Below are positions 59,098 to 64,000 of a stretch of 64,000 nt of DNA, one piece after another. The translations under genes were made by a program, and so were the position numbers. This DNA comes from Hemileia vastatrix. Taxonomy: Eukaryota > Basidiomycota > Pucciniomycetes > Pucciniales > Zaghouaniaceae. Position 1 is the stretch's first letter. Each line of letters starts with the position of its first letter. The notes under the pieces are model-generated. The model searched no databases and was not told the DNA's origin. It worked only from the letters and a program-made list of their open reading frames with translations. The stretch covers positions 3,470,001 through 3,534,000 of the forward strand of contig JASXTE010000001.1 in the NCBI GenBank assembly GCA_030280995.1, given 5' to 3'.

Positions 59098-60540
59098 AGT
59101 AACCTCAGTAGTAACTCCAGTAGTTTCACAAGGAGTGTGAGACTCACTAAAATCATTTTCAAAATTTATTTAGACACATTGGAGAAAGGACCTTACCAGT
59201 ATTTGACCTACTTTTGGTGTTTCAAACAAGGGTAGGACCACTATCTTAAATCCAATCACTTAGAATTCCTGATTCCACTTAATCTGATAGCTCTTGTTTT
59301 CCTGTTTCATCACTCTTCCAATTTTTCAAACCCATGATATTGGCTGGACCCTCTCCTATCAACCTAAATACTCTTTTGCTCTCATATTTAACTCTGCATC
59401 CATGCACTGTGACTCTCCTTTCCAAACACAAGCCTGAAAAAAATAAATGGCAGTTTTAGCTTATCTAGATTTTTTGATTTTTCTATATTTTTATGTTTGT
59501 TGAATTTAAAAGACATTAATTGGAAATTTAGAATAACCTAGATATTTTCAACTTTTTAATTTTTGATCTTTTAATTTTTTAAAAAAATAAAATGGTAGTT
59601 TTAACTAATTTTGTTATTGCTACTAAAATTTTATTTTATAAATTTTACAGAATTACTAATTAGATGTTTAAACTTCTCTATATTTCTTTTATTCTCTTAT
59701 TTACTTTTCTTATTTATCATTTTTTTCCTTTCTTGAATTTTGATCAGTTTTATCAACATAATCAATTGAAAGTTTAAAATTTTTAAGATTATTTTTTTTC
59801 TTTTTTGCCTTTACTTACTAGTTTGTTTTTAAGATAAATTATTGAAGCCTCAAGATATGTCTTATATTTAATTCTTTTTGATTAGGGGAATATTCAAAAT
59901 ATGGGAAGAGAGAAAGAATGAAAAAATGATGTGCAAGAAGTAAGACAGGAGAAGAAAGAGGAAAGGAAAGTATGAAGAGGTGGAGAGAAGAATGTACATA
60001 TATATATATGTATATAAGAAGAAGAAAAAAGTAACAAGATCTAATGGGATCCAGCACTAGTTCATATTCTGAAAAAATTCTGTGTCTTTTCAGCACATGA
60101 CCTAGTGCTTTCTCAAATTAACCCTTGTGTGAGATGGATCACAAGTTGCTTCACTTGTGATATATTTGACCTGAGGCCTGAAAGCTTCATCCTCTAGTCA
60201 AATGCTTAAAAGATGCTGCATTTTTTCAGCATGTGACCTGGTACTGGCTCTCATGAAACCTTGTGTCATATGGACAACAAGCTTCTTGACTTTTGATCCA
60301 TTTGATCCATTGCCTGACACCCCCACTCTCAGGATCATGTGCTGAAGTGACACAGCATCTTTTTAGAATGAGACCTGAAATGGGAGGCATGAGGTCATGG
60401 CTCAAATGAATCAAAAGTAGTAGTGACATTTGATTCATTTCACCTAAGGGTGCAGAGGAGGCATCCACTAGGTCATATTCTGAAAGGATGAAGTGTCCTT
60501 TCTGGCACATTCTCAAAAAGAAAAATTGTGCAAGACACCA
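59098..60540. other. Unassigned region after D
   Basis: No credible gene. From 60050 to 60500 there are loose repeats, including CTAGTTCATATTCTGAAA (60056) and CTAGGTCATATTCTGAAA (60469), and several CAGCA(C/T)(A/G)TGACCT phrases, suggesting an old composite repeat. Confidence 0.45.
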
Positions 60541-60785
60541 CACTATATGGGGGGAAGACTTGCTTGTAAGTCCGCAACCTTGGACCCAAACTCACCACAG
60601 ATTGAACACACATTGAGCTATTGATAAAGGAACCATAAAATCAGGGATGAACACCACTCAGAAGAACAGTTTTAGGTGGGTGTTCAAGTAGAGTTCAGTA
60701 TGGGTTAAGTATGAGTTCAGTCTGAGTTCCATCTGAGTTCAGGTTGAGGACTTGCTAGCAAGTCCACCCCCTATATTGCATAGTG
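60541..60785. mobile_element. Miniature element (MITE) sharing ends with the TIR element 37011-48354
   Basis: About 245 bp. The left end CACTATATGGGGGGAAGACT leads into a GCAACCTTGGA block; the right end has GGACTTGCTAGCAAGTCC, then ACCCCCTATATTGCATAGTG. The inside has tandem GAGTTCAGTCT/GAGTTCCATCT units. It carries no gene, so it would depend on a transposase supplied elsewhere. Confidence 0.7.
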
Positions 60786-62100
60786 AGAGGAGGGGATTAT
60801 TAGAAGTGAGGAACATTGGAAGTGTCCTAAAGAAGTATGGGGTATTGAGCTGAATCCATGAGTGTGAAATAAAGCTCAGGAAATATTGGGTGAGGGGAAT
60901 GGCTGAGTAGAGCACACAAGGAGCTACATGGTGAGAATTTGGACACAAAAGACACACACAAAGTTAGCTCTGAAGGCCCTTCTGAGTAACCAGGGGGACT
61001 CAAATGGGGCACCTCTAGGGGCCAAACAATGGCTATATAAGGGAAACAGAAAAGTTTTCAATGGGTTTTCAAATATAGTTTCCTTTGTTTTTTATTTGAA
61101 GGGCTACATTACATGATGGAATTATTAAATAAAAATTCAACATACATATTTTACTTTAATGAATTTACTTGTACTTTGATAGAACATGTCAGGTTTTAGA
61201 AAAAGTAATCTTTAATTATTTAAATCAAAATTTAAAAAAATCCCACTTTACTTTAGCTCTGGCTTCTGTATTGCGACAGGAGTGCTGTGTCCTTCAGAAG
61301 GAAGATCATCCTCATTGAGGACATGGAACTGTGGATTAGAAAGTGCTATTGAGTAAAAAATAATTTGCCTATCTGAAGAATTAAGAGATGAATTAGAGCA
61401 CAAAATTTTAAGAATGTTTTGAATAAGATAGAGGTCAAAAATTTATAATATATAACTCATCATACACTTGAGACACAGTTTTCTGACCACCTTATAAATA
61501 ATGATTACATTATTATTAAATATATGAAGTTTATAAAATGGATACAGAACTAAACCAGCCAACAAGCCCTTGAGAATATGATCAGATGCATTTATCAGCA
61601 TTAAAAATTATTCAATAATTCAACCATCATAATATATAATCAAGTATTTTATTTGAGTGATAATTATCTTGATATAACTGCACCAAAAATGCTCTCATAA
61701 TACATGTTTAAAATTTTAATCACTTAATTTATACTTGACTAGCATTATTGCAAGTCAAATATAAAATTATTTTAATGGTTATAAAATAGAGACAATATCA
61801 AAAGCATAAAAAATAAAATATCAATATTAATAATATTAAAGAATAATAACAAGACTTGGAATTCAGTATGTGAGCTGAAACTGAGGTCTGTTTGCCACTT
61901 TTTTCCCCTGTGTTCATGATTTTGGAAGGGGGTGGGAGCAAAGATATCTGCAAGTGTTTCCAAAATATCTTTACTTGTCATATTTCTACTCATATACCCT
62001 GAAAAAATGTTCCTCAAAGATCACTTCATGGGTTACTCTAAGGTTTATGAAAGACATTTTGCCTACCTGTTGTCTTTTTCTTCACCCTGTGATAGCTGTT
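60786..62100. other. Unassigned AT-rich region
   Basis: No credible gene and no recognised repeat. Open frames here are short and look like chance. Confidence 0.45.
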
Positions 62101-63101
62101 TTGAAAATTTGACAATACCCTCCCATGAATTTTATTGAAGGGGTGAGTATCACCAAAATTTATTCAAGTCATCAATTTTGAATGTCTGATTTGGAAATTA
62201 AGCAATATCCTTCACTGCATTTTCTTGAAGTATGGGGTGCAAGTCACCAAATTGTATTAGAATTACATAAATCAGTAAATAAATAAATAATATATTTCAA
62301 TTTTACTAGTTTTTTAATAATGGTAATTCTTCTAGCCAAAATTCAGGTAAATCTAGAGTTAATTTTAGGACTTTCCAGAGGCATAGGTTAGAGGAGCCCC
62401 ATGAAACAAAACTAATGTTGTCATGATTTCCATTTATACAACACAAGGTTGTTGGCCCATTACTTTAGTTAATTAAATTAAAATATCAGATTTATTTACT
62501 TAAAGTTTATGAAAGAATAATAAATATTTTGCGACTCAATTAATTCCCATACTCTTTTAATCCACCTAAAATTTTATTAAGTTTATTACCTTTTTCTTCT
62601 TTTTTTACCTTGTTTATTTTTTGAATTAATCTTTGACCTACTTGAAACAAGCAACCAAAAAGTGTGAATTCTTGAAAAGATTGCAAAGATGGAGGAGCTT
62701 TTGTCATTTTTTAATTATTGTGATAATATTTCCAAAAGGATTTTATGATTCCATTTCCTAAACTGAAATTGATTATATTTTATGATCAGGAATTCAAAGC
62801 TATGAGCTTTGATTTTGGCAGGTTTTCATATAGCTTTTCAAGTGATAGGATCAATATAAGAGAATATTCCCAAAGTAAGATGATTTGAATCATTTGAATT
62901 GGTATGATTCTTGTTATGAAAAACAGAAAAAGTAATTATAAAATTTGAAAATAAAAATTATTTGTTTCTAATTTCTTCCTATTTTGAATTACACAGATTT
63001 GGTATTCCTACTCTAGTCTCAAATTCATGATTTTTTTTGAAAAGCTTTATTGCAGAGTTCTTTAAGCCAAAGAGCTTTAAAAGAATTAAAGGAAGGTAAG
63101 G
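62101..63101 (-). pseudogene. Tet-like oxygenase remnant of H4
   Basis: The spacer 62101-62530 and minus-strand remnant 63101-62530 are colinear with 41280-42380 of H3 (for example the shared phrase AGAGTTAAAGGAAGGTA-like at 63080, and TTCATGATTTTTTT). Traces such as PSFNSF and the IPN region are visible, but stops are frequent and the HxD site is not intact. It is cut at 63101 by an inserted LTR. Confidence 0.55.
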
Positions 63102-63925
63102 TGTCAGGCTGAAGAACTAATACGTGCTCAGAAGGATTATTTTCTAGAAGTATTTATGGCTCAGTATGAATATTAGTTGTCCACAATTCCAATTTAAAGT
63201 AAAATAATATATCAACTCAAATATTAGTAATCTGTATATCAAATAATCTCACTAACATAAATATAAAAGGCGCTAAAAATTGATAGAAAAATAGAATAGA
63301 AATTATATTTAAAAGGCTAATGATTTTAACCAGATAACTATATTATATATAATAACATTGTGTTGTGTATTGTATAAAATAATTGAATTAAATGACTAAA
63401 TATCCACCAAACTCCCCCTATATATATACCCAAAATCCCTGGAATACAATCCCCTGATTCCCAGACCCATTACACTGCTATCCCCAGCCATTAAAGCACT
63501 TTGAGGGTGCTCATCTCCCCATAGTGTCCACTTCAAGCAGTTTCACAGGCCCAGTTACCAAGAAAACTTCCTCCTCACAAAAGAAGATACCAGTACACAT
63601 CATTATAACCCCAAAAGAAGGAATAAACCCCAAATAAGAATGTCTGGTGCCCAGAGCACTGATTGTGCATGACTACAAGTAAAGGAAAAAATTAAAAACA
63701 ACCTGTAAAGGAACCAAATAAAAACATCATTAAAGGATAACCATAAAAATTAATAATGGAACCAATATTACTGATTCCCCACACAAAGAATACCATTCCC
63801 ATGCCCAACCATTGACCCAATACCCAGATCCAGAGACCAGAAGAGGTGTGGTAAGTGCAGGGAGTTTTCCCATAGCCTTGAAAGGTGGTTGACAGCGTGA
63901 ATTCTTGATCTTTTAGGTTTATATA
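63102..63925 (-). repeat. Reversed LTR fragment distantly related to A/B LTRs
   Basis: The forward strand begins TGTCAGGCTGAAG, the complement of an LTR end. The core at 63470-63560 is the complement of the GC-richer LTR core of A/B (compare TCCACTTCAAGCAGTTTCAC with the complement of 15250-15280). The other end is not found before the next LTR begins. Confidence 0.6.
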
Positions 63926-64000
63926 TATCAGCCTAGGTATCTCCAGAACCGAGTAATTCTTATGTTTTAACTATGATAACCTTAAATACATTAAGCTTAT
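63926..64000 (+). repeat. Start of an A/B-type LTR, cut by window end
   Basis: TATCAGCCTAGGTATCTCCA and the following 55 bases match the first 75 bases of the element A LTR at 7678, with the terminal TG changed to TA. Confidence 0.75.

Larger units (their letters stand above)
36539..63101 (+). mobile_element. Harbinger-like element H4, multiply interrupted, right end not seen
   Basis: The left end GGGGGTATCAATG at 36539, preceded by TTA, matches H3 and H1. Its accessory gene starts at 36841, is cut at 37010 by the TIR element 37011-48354, resumes at 48355, and is followed by the intact retroelement D. A Tet-like remnant on the minus strand at 62530-63101 is in the place expected from H3. No right end was found before the window closes. 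Confidence 0.6.

Noticed and set aside
60226..60543. 105-codon minus-strand frame
   Set aside because: No recognisable domain or start context; lies in an old repeat with direct repeats at both sides.

Overview
This window is a transposon graveyard from a eukaryote, most likely a filamentous fungus. It is AT-rich, has 52-75 nt introns with GTAAGT-type donors and CTAAC/CTGA-type branch sites, and consists almost entirely of Ty3/gypsy chromoviruses and PIF/Harbinger-like DNA transposons nested in one another. Remnants that resemble the Tet-like 2OG-Fe(II) oxygenase family expanded in basidiomycetes, especially rusts, point to a rust fungus (Pucciniales). That assignment is an inference from family memory, not from a search. 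I see no ordinary host gene.

Layout. 1-8853: retroelement A (left LTR cut by the window), a decayed gag-pol split by a solo LTR of the C family (4055-4860). 9317-27140: Harbinger-like element H1, interrupted by a second TIR element H2 (11254-25307), which is itself interrupted by retroelement B (14537-24858, TSD AAAAT). B is in turn split by a reversed solo LTR of the D family (18581-20080, TSD ATTGG). 27933-36475: retroelement C on the minus strand (TSD GGTAT). 36539 to at least 63101: another Harbinger-like element, H4. Its first gene is split by an 11-kb TIR element (37011-48354), which contains the best Harbinger copy, H3 (39148-46544). H4 is split again by the intact retroelement D (49471-59092, TSD CTCAG). 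The right edge holds two LTR fragments in opposite orientation.

Retroelements. D looks complete and young. Its two 1491-bp LTRs differ at about eight positions by eye, and it carries an uninterrupted 1957-codon Gag-Pol with capsid, zinc knuckle, protease, RT, RNase H, integrase and chromodomain. A, B and C are decayed relatives. In all four, the first codons of the polyprotein frame are followed at once by a GTAAGT donor. A matching acceptor 55-58 nt later would splice the start codon into a different reading frame. That frame encodes a small coiled-coil protein (about 160 aa) with a conserved KW(K/Q)WDW motif, overlapping the N-terminal part of the polyprotein frame. This splice-switched overlapping gene is the most interesting item in the window.

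DNA transposons. H3 carries an intact three-exon DNA-binding-type accessory gene, a decayed Tet-like oxygenase gene and a decayed DDE transposase gene between GGGGGTATCAAT ends. The same trio, in worse condition, recurs in H1/H2 and partly in H4. This suggests that the oxygenase is a regular cargo of the transposon.
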